A stretch of 64,000 nucleotides of DNA from Leptonema illini DSM 21528. Its GTDB lineage: Bacteria > Spirochaetota > Leptospiria > Leptospirales > Leptonemataceae. The notes under the pieces were generated by a model. That model made no database searches. It saw nothing but the letters and a program-made list of their open reading frames with translations, and was not told where the DNA came from. How positions within the stretch are numbered: position 1 is the first letter of the stretch; each line of letters begins with the position of its first letter. Where the stretch lies: assembly GCF_000243335.1 (NCBI RefSeq), contig NZ_JH597773.1, positions 2,163,550 to 2,227,549 on the forward strand, written 5' to 3'. Both the position numbers and the translations under genes were made by a program. This document shows, in pieces, positions 27,333 to 36,829 of the stretch.

Positions 27333-27779
27333 ACTCCTCCGAACAGTACCGAACAATGGATAATAGCGGCCAGATTCCGATCGGCCGGTACCGCGTCAAC
27401 GGGAAAAACTCTCTTTTATAGGAAGAACCGGCTCGCTCCGGAGGCCGGAAAACCTCGCTATCAGCCAGAGAGCAAGGCAGGACCGAGGGGGCGGCATCCA
27501 TTAAACGCCTCCCCGCTTTTCCTTTTTCGCGCTTTTCGTGTTTTTCGTGGACCAAAAGGATTCTTAACCGCGAAAAGCGCGAAATACGCGAAAGTTTCGA
27601 TCCATAGTCAGGATAATGACGCCAGGCCCGGCTCGTCGTTTCGACGAGTTCGACCGCGCACGGAGGCTTACGTAAAAAACGCGAGATTATACGACATAAA
27701 ATCGTTACGGGAACAAAAAAGGCTGAACCATTTTGAAAAAGCGGCCGACACTATCGGAGTAACTGCGGAGGAGACGGCC
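27333..27779. other. rpsU leader and repeat-containing intergenic region
   Basis: About 447 bases between rpsU and the small TTG-started gene at 27780. It holds the rpsU leader (an AT-rich TATTAT lies about 28 bases past a TTGACG, which is not a good promoter spacing) and one dispersed inverted repeat at 27523-27594. No protein-like frame or tRNA was recognised in it. Confidence 0.6.
27523..27594. repeat. dispersed inverted repeat of the TTTTCGCGCTTTTCGTG type
   Basis: The arms 27523-27550 (TTCGCGCTTTTCGTG, then TTTTTCGTGG) and 27566-27594 (AACCGCGAAAAGCGCG, then AAATACGCGAAAG) pair with few mismatches around a 15-base loop. The TTTCGCGCTTTTCGTGT core recurs at 33631-33648, inside the larger repeat cluster after dnaE. 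Confidence 0.7.
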
Positions 27780-27995
27780 TTGAAACTTACAGATAGAGAA
27801 TTCCTGAAACAGCTGAACCGATACATTCAATTTCGCGGCATCGATATCGTGCTGCATATGCGAGACGGCTCCGTCGTCGAGCTCGATAAAAACCGTCGTA
27901 TGGACGGGCGCATGATCATCTGCCATAACCGCACCGGCGGTCAGGAGTTCATCGCCATCGACGACATCCGCAGCGCTGAGTTCTTCGCAGCCTGA
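27780..27995 (+). CDS. small hypothetical protein with a TTG start
   Basis: GGAGGAG at 27768-27774 sits six bases before TTG 27780 and opens a 71-residue frame, KLTDREFLKQLNRYIQFRG onward. The second half, IVLHMRDGSVVELDKNRR then FIAIDDIRSAEFF, has a strand pattern like small beta-barrel RNA-binding or Sm-like proteins, but this is only a resemblance. The frame is open far upstream, but that part runs through the inverted repeat and is not protein-like. The gene is convergent with the next one, one base apart. Confidence 0.65.
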   Translation: MKLTDREFLKQLNRYIQFRGIDIVLHMRDGSVVELDKNRRMDGRMIICHNRTGGQEFIAIDDIRSAEFFAA

Positions 27996-27996
27996 A

Positions 27997-28932
27997 TTAC
28001 AGCTTTAATTTGCTCTGATAGATCGTACGTAGAAGCCCCGCATCGCCGGGGCTTAAATGTCTCTTATTCACAAGATCGATCAGCATGAGGTTCTGGATCT
28101 CAAAATCTTCGGACGCCAGGATCTCATAGATCTCGTTCATCACGGCATCGCGTGCCTTCTCGGCGCTGTCTGAGAATTCGGCCTCGATCTCGACGATGCG
28201 CCGTTCGAGTCCCGCCTCAAGACGCTTCACAATCTCCAGATACTCCAGCTTATCCTTTACCTCGTCGGGCAGATAGGCGATGATGTCGCGGGCCGTGAGA
28301 AACGTATAAAAGCGAAGGTCATACACTCCGGCCGGAACGACCTTGAGGATTTCAGGCCGCTTCTTCGTGATTTCAATAAGAATGAACTGCCTCAGTTCAT
28401 CGGGCGCATAAATCATCAGCACCGGAATGATAATCGGACGGTTCCCGAGAATGATGGAGATGATGTTGCCGAGTCGATCGGGATTGAGATCCCGCAAATA
28501 GAGGAATTTCAGGCCCGTGTTCCGCTCTCTACATGCAAGAAGCGTTTCCATGGAGGCGCGCACGGCGTCATAGTCCTTGATATCGAGGAAGGTCTCACCC
28601 GTCGAGCGATCAAGCTCTTCGACAAGACGGCTGAGATTCACCAGGAATTGCGGGTCTTCGCTTGTATGTCCGAAAAGCGAAAGCAGCATGAGCCGTATCT
28701 CTTCTTCCATCAGATACATGATGGAAGTGTCGGTCAATCGATCGAGAAGAGCGACGGCCGTCGAAGTATCGAGGATGTTCAGCAGATAGATGATAACGCT
28801 TGTGTACTTGCCCGTGAAGCGTTCGAGAACGTCATGCGGAAGCTCGAGCACGTCGCGCGCCGTCTTCTTCAATCTGAGGAAGTTCAGCTTCTCGAAGATC
28901 TCGTCGATATCATTTATTCTCTGATCGTCCAC
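27997..28932 (-). CDS. hypothetical helical protein
   Basis: No family was recognised. The 311-residue product is helical, Leu/Ile-rich and acidic, without a signal peptide or membrane span. Segments such as VIIYLLNILDTSTAVALLDRL and RLGNIISIILGNRPIIIPV suggest repeated helical hairpins. The start is GTG 28932, whose GGAG ribosome site lies in the last codons of the TPR gene, so translation is probably coupled to it. It may be a partner of that protein. Confidence 0.72.
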   Translation of the reverse strand: MDDQRINDIDEIFEKLNFLRLKKTARDVLELPHDVLERFTGKYTSVIIYLLNILDTSTAVALLDRLTDTSIMYLMEEEIRLMLLSLFGHTSEDPQFLVNLSRLVEELDRSTGETFLDIKDYDAVRASMETLLACRERNTGLKFLYLRDLNPDRLGNIISIILGNRPIIIPVLMIYAPDELRQFILIEITKKRPEILKVVPAGVYDLRFYTFLTARDIIAYLPDEVKDKLEYLEIVKRLEAGLERRIVEIEAEFSDSAEKARDAVMNEIYEILASEDFEIQNLMLIDLVNKRHLSPGDAGLLRTIYQSKLKL

Positions 28933-28934
28933 GA

Positions 28935-29834
28935 TTACTCCGTATCTCCGTAGAGAGATAGCTGCTCGATATCTTCAATAAACTGGCGGGCCGATTCGGC
29001 CCACTGCCCCGAGTCGGACTGCACGACGGCCTGGAGCGTTTGTATCGCCGGACCGACATAGTTCAACGATAGATAGAGCAGGCCCAGGCTGTACAGCGCC
29101 TCGGGGATCGGTTTGATCTGAATGCTCATGTGATAGGCGCGGATCGCCGCCGCGTACTCTTTCTTCTGCACATGGCACCCGGCGATGTTATACAGAGCCT
29201 CGGCGCAGTTCCCGTCAAGGGCGCGGGCGCGTTCATAACAGCCCTCCGCTTCTGTATAACGCGACTTCTGAAAAAGCAGATTGCCGAGTTCGATCCAGGC
29301 CTCAAGCGAGCCGGGCTGCTCCGTAACAAAGGCCTGCAGACGAGCTTCAAGATGATCTTCGTCGGGCCCGTCGTCAAAGATCGCCTGAAGCGGATCTCTG
29401 ACTTCCTGGAGCGCCGTGATCTGCGTTTCCACAGGCGCAGAGAAGGCAAAGAGCATCTGCCCCGTGCCCGGCTCTTCCATGACGTGGCCGTTGCGGATTA
29501 CAAGATCATGGCTGAGCAGGCCCGATTCCGAGCTGTAGGCCGTCAGCTGATGCAGCTCCCTCTCTTCGCTGCCTGCTGCCTGTTTCAGTTTCATCAGGCG
29601 GGCCGGCCGAAATCCCATCTCGAAGCACTGATCGACGAAGCGACGCCTTCTCTGCCCGATCAGGCTTGTATCGCCCGGATCGGGAAGTAATCCCTTCTTC
29701 TGCCAGTAACGGCGGCTGCTCTCTGATAGCGGATATGCGCCCGAATGACTCATTTTTCTGATTCCGTAAACGACCTTCTCAAAGTCCGGTGCGTTTTTGA
29801 GATAGTCTTTCACCACTGCTACAAATATCGGCAT
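28935..29834 (-). CDS. TPR protein with an N-terminal MerR-like helix-turn-helix
   Basis: From ATG 29834 the product has 299 residues. The first 80 contain YPLSESSRRYWQKKGLLPDP and RRRRFVDQCFEMGF, which resemble the winged helix-turn-helix of MerR regulators, including the 'R-Y-(W/Y)-x-x-x-G-L-L-P' turn. The last 130 residues hold about three TPR units (AWIELGNLLFQKSRYTEAEG, EALYNIAGCHVQKKEYAAAI, EALYSLGLLYLSLNY). It may be a DNA-binding regulator that uses TPRs for protein contact. The frame extends to 29939. It is divergent from dnaE. Confidence 0.72.
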   Translation of the reverse strand: MPIFVAVVKDYLKNAPDFEKVVYGIRKMSHSGAYPLSESSRRYWQKKGLLPDPGDTSLIGQRRRRFVDQCFEMGFRPARLMKLKQAAGSEERELHQLTAYSSESGLLSHDLVIRNGHVMEEPGTGQMLFAFSAPVETQITALQEVRDPLQAIFDDGPDEDHLEARLQAFVTEQPGSLEAWIELGNLLFQKSRYTEAEGCYERARALDGNCAEALYNIAGCHVQKKEYAAAIRAYHMSIQIKPIPEALYSLGLLYLSLNYVGPAIQTLQAVVQSDSGQWAESARQFIEDIEQLSLYGDTE

Positions 29835-30012
29835 TCTGCCTTTGCTCTTTGCTCTGCCTATCCTTAAATTAGTATGACAGGGTTTTCGAAATTCCCCATC
29901 CGTCTTATGTCCCGCAACCAGAAAGTACTTGATCGGCACGGAACACCTGATTAGCTTTTCCCGGTAGCTTGTTTTTTTCCAGCTATTCTATTTTCCCGGG
30001 CCAGGCTTCGCA

Positions 30013-33000
30013 ATGCAAGAAAGACAGAATCCAACGCAATTCAACGAAAAATTTGCACATCTGCATTTGCACACGACGTACAGCCTTCTCGATGGCGCCA
30101 TTCGCATCGACGAGCTGATGAAGCATTGCAAAGCGAACGGCATGGACTCCGTCGCCATCACCGACCACGGCAACATGTTCGGCGTTATCAACTTTTATCA
30201 GCAGGCGATCAAGCACGGCGTCAAACCCATCATCGGCAACGAATTCTATGTCGCACCCGGCAAGATGACCGAGACGCGTACGCTTGAAAACCTGGCCGAC
30301 GGGAACAACTACCATCTGGTGCTGCTTGCGCAGAATGAAACGGGATACCGCAATCTTATCAAGCTGACGTCGCGTTCCTTCACCGACGGCTTCTATCGTA
30401 AACCGCGCATCGACTATGATCTTCTTGCCGCACACAGCGAAGGCGTGATCTGCCTGACCGCATGTCTGGGCGGCGAGGTGCAGAGAAAGATTCTCTCGGG
30501 CAAGCAGGATGAGGCGGCGAAGCTTGCGGGCAAACTCTCTGAGATGTTCGGCAAGGACCGCTTCTATCTCGAGATCCAGCGTCACGGCCTGCCCGAAGAA
30601 GAGACGGTGGCGAAGGCTAACCTTGAACTCTCGCGACGACTCGGCATTCCGCTCGCCCTGACGAACGACTCGCACTTCCTCACACGCGAAGATCATCTGA
30701 CGCAGGATATTCTTCTGCGCATCAATCAGAAGAAGAATATCGACGAGCCTCTGCAATTCGGCTTCAACGACGAATTCTACGTGAAGTCGCCGGCCGAGAT
30801 GTGGAATCTTTTTCCCGAGATGCGCGACGCCTTTCATAATACTCAGAAGATCGCCGACATGGTCGATCTGAACTTCAAGTTCGGTAATCCGCTTCTGCCG
30901 AAATTCGAGGTGCCCGAAGGCTACGACATGAACTCGTACTTTCGCAAGCTGGGCGAAGACGGATTGAAGCGTCGCTACGGCGATCCAGTACCGGCGCAGA
31001 TGATGGAGCGCTTTGAATTCGAGCTGAACGTCATCTACGATATGGACTTTCCGGGCTACTTCCTTATCGTGCAGGACTTCATCAACTGGGCGAAACGCAA
31101 CGGCATTCCCGTCGGTCCGGGCCGCGGATCGGCGGCCGGCTCCATTGTCGCCTACGCCCTGGGCATCACCGATATCGACCCGATCCGGTATAACCTTCTT
31201 TTCGAGAGATTCCTGAACCCTGATCGAAAGGAGATGCCCGATATCGACGTCGACTTCTGCGTCGATCGACGGGAAGAGGTGATCAACTACGTGCGCGAGA
31301 AGTACGGACGCGAGAACGTCGCTCAGATCATCACCTACGGAACGATGGCGGCGAAGGCCTGCATTAAAGACGTCGCCCGCGTGCTCAAGATGCCCTTTGC
31401 CGACGCCAACAAGTTCTCGGCTGCCATTCCGGCCGTTCCGAAGATTTCGCTTGATAAGGCGCTTGAAGACAGCCCGGAATTCAAACGACTGACTGAGGCC
31501 GGCGATCTCAATAAAAAGATCTTCGCCGTTGCGCGAGCGCTTGAAGGCAACTCCCGGCAGACGGGCGTGCATGCAGCAGGCGTCGTCATCGCACCGGAGG
31601 CTCTCGAAAACCTCGTGCCTCTGGCCACCGTCACCAATCCAGGCAACAAAGAAGGCGGACGCATCCTCGTAACGCAGTTCGATATGAATACCGTCGCCCA
31701 GGTCGGCCTGGTGAAGATGGACTTTCTCGGCCTGCGTAACCTCACCGTCATCGACAATGCGATTAAAGGCATAGAAGAACGCACGGGGCAGAAGATCGAC
31801 GTTAATGCACTGCCGCTCGACGATAAAAAGACGTACCGCATTCTGCAAGAGGGAAACCTGAAAGGCGTCTTCCAGCTTGAGACGTCGCCGGGCATGCGAG
31901 ACTTTGTGATCCGCCTGCAGCCCGAAAACTTCGAAGATATCATCGCCCTCATCGCCATGTATCGCCCGGGCCCTCTTAACTCTGGCATGGCCGACGCCTA
32001 CATCAACAGAAAGAAGGGCCGTGAAAAGCTCGTTTATCCGCATGCGCATCTTGAAGAGATCCTGAAAGAGACCTACGGCGTTATCCTCTATCAGGAACAG
32101 GTGATGCAGATCGCTCAGCGTATCGGCGGCTTCACGCGCGGACAGTCCGACGCCCTGCGCAAGGCGATGGGCAAGAAGATCCGCGAAAAGATGGCCGAGA
32201 TGAAGGAGCTCTACCTGAAAGGGGCGCAGGAGCTCGGTTATGATCCGAAATTCGCCGCATCTCTCTACGACGACATGGCCGCCTTCGCCGAATACGGCTT
32301 CAACAAGTCGCATTCGGCGGCCTATGCGATGGTCGTCTATCAGACGGCGTATCTGAAGGCGAATTTCACCGCCGACTACATGCGCGCCGTTCTTGACTCC
32401 GAACGCAACAACACCGACTCGCTTGTTCCTTATATCAGAGAATCGAGAGATCTCGGACTGACCGTTCTCGGCCCCGATATCAACAGCTCTGAATTGCGCT
32501 TCAGCCTTGAAGACGAAAAAACGATACGCTTCGGCCTCGGCGCCATCAAAGGCGTGGGCGAAGGAGCCGTCGAAAGTCTGATCGCCAGCCGGCGCTGTCT
32601 CGACGACGGCCGTTTTAAAGGATTCTATCATTTTCTCGAAAACGTCGATCTGCGGCAGTGCAACCGACGCATGGTCGAGGCGCTGATCCATTCTGGTTGC
32701 TTCGATGCGATGGGTTATACGCGCAAGGCGCTGATCGAGGCCATCGATATGGGCATCCAGCATGCGCAATCGAAGCAGCGCGACATCGCCCAGGGGCAGA
32801 GCTCTCTTTTCGGCATGATGGAAGAAGAGGCCGAACCGATTCCGCGCGGCGAAGGCGTGCGCGAATTCTCAGAGCAGGAAAGGCTGCGCGCCGAAAAGCA
32901 GGTGCTCGGAATCTATTTCTCGGGCCATCCGATGAAAAAATACGAGCGAGCGCTGAAGTCGATTCGCTCCATACCGATCGAACGCCTATCGGGCATGACG

Positions 33001-33558
33001 TCAGAATCGAAAGTAGAGATCGCCGCCGTCATCCATGAGGCGCAGATCAGAGCGAATAAAAACAAGCGTGAATTCGCAAGGCTGCAGCTCGAAGATCTGA
33101 CCGGCACCGTGTCGGCCATCGCCTTCTCGCAGATCGTCGAAGCGAAGCGTGAACATCTGATCGAAGATCTGATCGTCTGGGTAAAAGGCACGGTCGATAT
33201 CGATGAAGAAACGGGCGTTCCCACCGTCCTTGTCGAAGACCTGATTCCGTTAACCGACGAGATCATGGAAGAGAAGCAGGAGCGTTCCCTTCATTTAAAG
33301 CTGCGTAAGCACGACATGGATGAAGGATCGCTTCAGGGGCTTGTGCAGATCTTAAAAAGCAGCCGCGGACCGCTTCTCATCTATTTTCATATCGAGGCCG
33401 ACGCCGGCGAACCGATCGTCATCCGCGCCCACGAGTCCTTCTGTGTGGAATGGAACCAGGAGTTAGCCGAACGACTGAAAAGCTTTCAGGGAGTCGAAGG
33501 CGCCTACCTGTCGGTCGGCGGTCAGGTAAGGCCGCTTTTCGAACTGGCCGCTCCTTAG
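30013..33558 (+). CDS. dnaE: DNA polymerase III alpha subunit
   Basis: This is the replicative C-family polymerase of 1181 residues, normal for DnaE. The N-terminal PHP domain starts with [15 protein letters not shown]. The palm has [10 protein letters not shown] near residue 370 and the catalytic PDIDVDFC near 409. Further on are [11 protein letters not shown], the MYRPGPL segment, and [11 protein letters not shown]. The tail has the helix-hairpin-helix region, an OB-like part and the beta-clamp-binding region (GQSSLFGMM). A long antisense open frame runs through the gene but is only a shadow. The gene is single and followed by a cluster of dispersed repeats. Confidence 0.97.
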   Translation: MQERQNPTQFNEKFAHLHLHTTYSLLDGAIRIDELMKHCKANGMDSVAITDHGNMFGVINFYQQAIKHGVKPIIGNEFYVAPGKMTETRTLENLADGNNYHLVLLAQNETGYRNLIKLTSRSFTDGFYRKPRIDYDLLAAHSEGVICLTACLGGEVQRKILSGKQDEAAKLAGKLSEMFGKDRFYLEIQRHGLPEEETVAKANLELSRRLGIPLALTNDSHFLTREDHLTQDILLRINQKKNIDEPLQFGFNDEFYVKSPAEMWNLFPEMRDAFHNTQKIADMVDLNFKFGNPLLPKFEVPEGYDMNSYFRKLGEDGLKRRYGDPVPAQMMERFEFELNVIYDMDFPGYFLIVQDFINWAKRNGIPVGPGRGSAAGSIVAYALGITDIDPIRYNLLFERFLNPDRKEMPDIDVDFCVDRREEVINYVREKYGRENVAQIITYGTMAAKACIKDVARVLKMPFADANKFSAAIPAVPKISLDKALEDSPEFKRLTEAGDLNKKIFAVARALEGNSRQTGVHAAGVVIAPEALENLVPLATVTNPGNKEGGRILVTQFDMNTVAQVGLVKMDFLGLRNLTVIDNAIKGIEERTGQKIDVNALPLDDKKTYRILQEGNLKGVFQLETSPGMRDFVIRLQPENFEDIIALIAMYRPGPLNSGMADAYINRKKGREKLVYPHAHLEEILKETYGVILYQEQVMQIAQRIGGFTRGQSDALRKAMGKKIREKMAEMKELYLKGAQELGYDPKFAASLYDDMAAFAEYGFNKSHSAAYAMVVYQTAYLKANFTADYMRAVLDSERNNTDSLVPYIRESRDLGLTVLGPDINSSELRFSLEDEKTIRFGLGAIKGVGEGAVESLIASRRCLDDGRFKGFYHFLENVDLRQCNRRMVEALIHSGCFDAMGYTRKALIEAIDMGIQHAQSKQRDIAQGQSSLFGMMEEEAEPIPRGEGVREFSEQERLRAEKQVLGIYFSGHPMKKYERALKSIRSIPIERLSGMTSESKVEIAAVIHEAQIRANKNKREFARLQLEDLTGTVSAIAFSQIVEAKREHLIEDLIVWVKGTVDIDEETGVPTVLVEDLIPLTDEIMEEKQERSLHLKLRKHDMDEGSLQGLVQILKSSRGPLLIYFHIEADAGEPIVIRAHESFCVEWNQELAERLKSFQGVEGAYLSVGGQVRPLFELAAP

Positions 33559-33575
33559 CGGCAACAGCCTCGATA

Positions 33576-33714
33576 AACCGCAGAGGTCACGGAGAGCGCA
33601 GAGGGAGAACCGTGAGCATACATGGGTTATCTTTCGCGCTTTTCGTGTATTGAGCGCTTGAAAAACTCTTCCGACTTTCTCTCTTCCTCCGCGCCCTCAG
33701 AGCCCGCCGCGGTT
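33576..33714. repeat. dispersed inverted repeat module 1 after dnaE
   Basis: The arm 33576-33608 (AACCGCAGAGGTCACGGAGA, then GCGCAGAGGGAGA) is the imperfect complement of 33682-33714 (TCTTCCTCCGCGCCCTCAGA, then GCCCGCCGCGGTT). The middle includes TTTCGCGCTTTTCGTGT, also present at 27526. Similar 'ACAGAGGTCACGGAGA' repeats are known to me from many unrelated bacterial genomes. Confidence 0.75.
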
Positions 33715-33758
33715 AAACCTCTTTGCTGCAATAACACGAGCAAAACCAGTAACATCTA

Positions 33759-33895
33759 CCACAGAGGTCGCGGAGAACACGGAGAAGATTAAAGAGATGG
33801 GTAAGAGGTTGACTTCTTCCTCTTTTTTTCTTCCCCCGTGTCTCCGTGGTTATTTCTTCCTCCGCGCTCTCAGAGCCCTCCGCGGTTAACCCTCT
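33759..33895. repeat. dispersed inverted repeat module 2 after dnaE
   Basis: CCACAGAGGTCGCGGAGAAC (33759) pairs with CTTCCCCCGTGTCTCCGTGG (33830-33849). The following 40 bases (33855-33895) are a direct, nearly identical copy of the right arm of module 1 at 33682-33721. No gene is supported anywhere in 33559-34011. Confidence 0.75.
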
Positions 33896-34011
33896 CCCCT
33901 GAAAAACAGAAAAGCGCACCATCTGATTACGATGATGCGCTCTTGAGTCGGGCTTTTTCCCGGGGCGGTTTTTGGCGACGGAGCCTTCCCGCTTTGAAAG
34001 GCCTGCCTGAT

Positions 34012-34696
34012 TTATTCCGCCGGACCGAGCAGACGAAGCGTGAACGTGCGATCCATCGAGCCGCTCATCTCAATCGTATAGTCGCCCGCGGTTAATCCGT
34101 CGAAGTGGATTCTGCCCGTCGCATCACGCACGGTCTGCGACGAGATGGGGCGGCCGTTTTCAGAAAGACGAACGGTCAGCGGTTCTTTAAGATCCTGAAA
34201 GAGCAGCGATATCATCACCGTTTCTTCTGTCGATCGCAGGATGCTGTATTCGATGAGTCCGCCGCCTTGAAGCGCCTCATTCATCGTAAGACGACGGGCG
34301 GTCTCGACGCCGGATCGGCGAGTCGGTGTGACGGCAACGAAGACCGGTTCGAGACCCATAAGCGTGGAGGCCACAAGCTCCAATCCGGCGCCAAGGCGAA
34401 CGATAATCGAACCGGGCTTCTTTTTTTCGAGCGCCCTTTTTCTCGGCCGCGAAATAACGCCCGACGGCGGCCTGCAGAGCTTCGGGAACGGCAACGGCCG
34501 GCCCGGACTTCATGCGATCGACGACGGAAGAAAGAGAGAGAACATAGGCCACATCCTCAGCGCCGATCTTCTTTCCCGACGCATGCCGATCATAGACCGA
34601 CGCCAGGCGACCTTCATCGGCTTCGGAAACCTGCGCCCGGGCAAGCTCCTGGAGGGCTGCAATCAGCAGCAGTTCTTCATGTTCAGATGTATTCAT
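34012..34696 (-). CDS. frameshifted gene next to the sigma factor, possible anti-sigma or partner protein
   Basis: From ATG 34696 (AAGAGG upstream) a protein-like frame of about 92 residues runs to an A7 tract on the coding strand (34421-34427). It then becomes shadow-like, ending at 34277. Protein-like sequence continues in another frame from the same point (LEKKKPGSIIVRLGAGLELV) to the stop at 34012. Together they would give about 227 residues. The C-terminal part has ATGRIHFDGLTAGDYTIEM, like a small carboxypeptidase-regulatory beta domain. Position just downstream of a sigma factor gene suggests a regulatory partner. It could be a disrupted gene, a sequencing error or slippage-dependent expression. 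Confidence 0.6.
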
Positions 34697-34882
34697 AGCA
34701 AACCTCTTCTGTCGTCCGACTGATTGGACGGTACCGACGGAAAAAACCTTACGCACTGCCCGAAAAAAAAGCTCACACTCCGTATCTTTTCGAAGGCAGC
34801 TTTTCTGATCGGGCCTTTCTGTGGCCGCCTGATAGCGGGCGATGGCTCCGATGAGGGGTCTGCTCAGGCTTTGCCCGGATCG

Positions 34883-35845
34883 CTAAAAAAGCTTCTTCAG
34901 CTCCATGTCATTCGTCAGAAACGACGCCACCTTGCCCATATAGACCGACACGCTCCCCTCGGGAATTTTCAGGAAAGAGGCCACGACGCGGTAAGGAACC
35001 CTTGCCACAAGCAGCCCCTTTTTCTTGCGTTCGAGGATCTTGTTCCGCGTCGCATACTTCTTATCAAGCGCCAGTTCGATGCGCTCCCGTTCGGCATCGG
35101 CATCCTTCTTTTCTTTGTTTCCATCGGATAGCAGCCGCTCCCTCTTTTCTTTGAGACGATGGATGGACAGATACAGATGCGTCAGAGAGTCTTCTTTCTT
35201 GAGGTTTTCCTCTTCCCGATCCGCCAGTTCGGAGCGCGTGGACAGCACGAAGTGCATGATCTCTTCGGGTGTGAGCGCGTATTCCTTTTCGAGAAAGGTG
35301 ACCTCGGCGGCCGTGAGATCGACGTAGTATAGATAGACGAGTTTGAAGATGACTTTATGCAGAACCGGCACCTGATCGAGCTTGCGAAAAAGCAGGCCGC
35401 CGAGCTCTTCACCCGCAGTAAGCACGGCCTCGGCTCCGGGACGCGTCTCTTCTTTCTCGATACGCTCCACGGGTATCAGATCGAGCTCGCGCCGGCTGCG
35501 CAGCCAGTCGATTACCAGGTTGCGTAACACCGTATAAAGCCAGGTGCGGAACTTCGAATCGTCGACAAAGGTCTTCATGCGCCGTCCGTCGCGAAGGCGC
35601 TCGAAGGCGAAGAGGAAGAAATCACCCGCCTCGTCTTCGGTCATATTGAAAACACGGATCGGAAAATTGTATATATCCTGTCCGTAGATCTGAAAAAAGC
35701 GCTCCAGGGCGTCTGCATCTCCCGTCTTGCATTGATTGACAAGAGCGAGGATCTCTTTCTCATCAGAGACAGGATCGGATTCCACTGCAAGCGCCGTCTG
35801 CGATTCGGATTTTTTATTGTTCCCGGACATAGGCGTAGAATTCAT
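34883..35845 (-). CDS. atypical sigma-70-family (ECF-like) sigma factor
   Basis: Region 2 is recognisable around GDFFLFAFERLRDGRRMKTF and KFRTWLYTVLRNLVIDWLR, residues about 70-120. Region 4 appears only near the C terminus, around VPYRVVASFLKIPEGSVSVYM, with the helix-turn-helix pattern. Between them lie about 160 residues, including a highly charged stretch (LKEKRERLLSDGNKEKKDAD), whereas ECF factors usually have short linkers. The start, ATG 35845 or ATG 35830, lacks a strong ribosome site. It is divergent from an M23 peptidase gene and followed by the frameshifted gene, hinting at envelope-stress control. Confidence 0.78.
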   Translation of the reverse strand: MNSTPMSGNNKKSESQTALAVESDPVSDEKEILALVNQCKTGDADALERFFQIYGQDIYNFPIRVFNMTEDEAGDFFLFAFERLRDGRRMKTFVDDSKFRTWLYTVLRNLVIDWLRSRRELDLIPVERIEKEETRPGAEAVLTAGEELGGLLFRKLDQVPVLHKVIFKLVYLYYVDLTAAEVTFLEKEYALTPEEIMHFVLSTRSELADREEENLKKEDSLTHLYLSIHRLKEKRERLLSDGNKEKKDADAERERIELALDKKYATRNKILERKKKGLLVARVPYRVVASFLKIPEGSVSVYMGKVASFLTNDMELKKLF

Positions 35846-35868
35846 AACATACAGATCCGGATTGTATC

Positions 35869-36807
35869 ATGTCCAGCAAATTTCCATACCTCCTCCTGCC
35901 ATTCTTACTGCTCTCTGTCCTGACTTCCCTGCCCGACCTGTTACGGTCTCAAACCGGTCGATTTTCGTGGCCGATCGAAAAAGGAAAGTCGCCGGAGCTG
36001 GCGATGATCTCTTCTACGTTTGGAGAATCCCGCACCGACCACTTCCATGCCGGCGTCGATATTGCCGGCGATAAAGAAGAGGTGCGCCCGATGGCCGGCG
36101 GAAAGCTGCTTTTCTACCAGTTTCAATCGATGAATCCCTACCGCCCCATGCCCGGAGCGGGTAATCAGATCTGGATCGACCACGGCGAAGGCCGCTGGAG
36201 CGGCTATTATCACCTGAGCCAGTTTCGCATCACGAAAAGATACGTGGAGCGCAGCAACGTCATTGCCCTCTCCGGGAATACCGGACGCTCGGGAGGCCCG
36301 CACCTGCACTTTTTCCTGACCGAGAACTACGGCAAAACCTACGTCAATCCGATGATCGAGCTGCTTCCTCAAGCAGCGGAAAGCAATGCGCCCGTGGTCG
36401 AGCATCTTGTCTTCATCACTGATCGCGGCGTTTCGAGGCTGAAGCCAGGCGAAGACGAAAAGAACAGAATCCGTCTTACAAAGCCCTACCCTCTTTTTCT
36501 GGAGCTGCGCGATCCTGGCCTCGAGTCGGGCAGTCGCCGCAGCCCCCGCATCGTCGAATGGAAGCTTGAGAGCGATGCCGGACAGAAAGCCGGCGGAAGC
36601 ATCGATTTTCGCAGGCTTGACTTCACAGGCGGAGCGCTGCGGTTAAACGGCGAACAGGAGTTTGAATCCGTTTACAGCGACAGCTTTCTGCGACTCGGCG
36701 ATCCAGAGATTGCAAACGGCATCAACCGGCTGACGGTGCGCGCCGTCGACCATGCGGGGAACGAATCGACGACCGTCTTTGTCATCGACGTCAAGCGCGA
36801 ATATTGA
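35869..36807 (+). CDS. M23-family (LytM-like) peptidoglycan endopeptidase homologue
   Basis: The 312-residue protein has an N-terminal hydrophobic signal (LLLPFLLLSVLTSL). Its M23 domain carries the zinc ligands in HFHAGVDIAG (H-x3-D) and GPHLHFFL (HxH), with GNTGRSGG before the second site. The C-terminal 150 residues form extra beta-rich sequence ending in a NRLTVRAVDHAGN strand. It likely cleaves peptide cross-links of peptidoglycan in the periplasm, or regulates an amidase if inactive. The metal ligands look complete. It is divergent from the sigma factor gene only 23 bases away, so they may share regulation. Confidence 0.88.
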   Translation: MSSKFPYLLLPFLLLSVLTSLPDLLRSQTGRFSWPIEKGKSPELAMISSTFGESRTDHFHAGVDIAGDKEEVRPMAGGKLLFYQFQSMNPYRPMPGAGNQIWIDHGEGRWSGYYHLSQFRITKRYVERSNVIALSGNTGRSGGPHLHFFLTENYGKTYVNPMIELLPQAAESNAPVVEHLVFITDRGVSRLKPGEDEKNRIRLTKPYPLFLELRDPGLESGSRRSPRIVEWKLESDAGQKAGGSIDFRRLDFTGGALRLNGEQEFESVYSDSFLRLGDPEIANGINRLTVRAVDHAGNESTTVFVIDVKREY

Positions 36808-36829
36808 GCGATACAGCGATACTGCGCCG

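Noticed and set aside
27174-27779. Upstream 200 codons of the open frame ending at 27995
   Set aside because: This part runs antisense through rpsU and through the inverted repeat at 27523-27594, and has no protein-like pattern. The gene is taken to start at TTG 27780.
29983-32769. A 928-codon open frame antisense to dnaE
   Set aside because: It lies wholly inside dnaE, has shadow-like composition (runs of His, Arg, Val and Asp from the complementary codons) and has no ribosome site or recognisable domain. It is a product of codon bias on the sense strand.
33450-34095. Short open frames between dnaE and the frameshifted gene
   Set aside because: They translate the dispersed repeats into Arg/Gly/His-rich or Leu/Ser-rich strings and have no ribosome sites.
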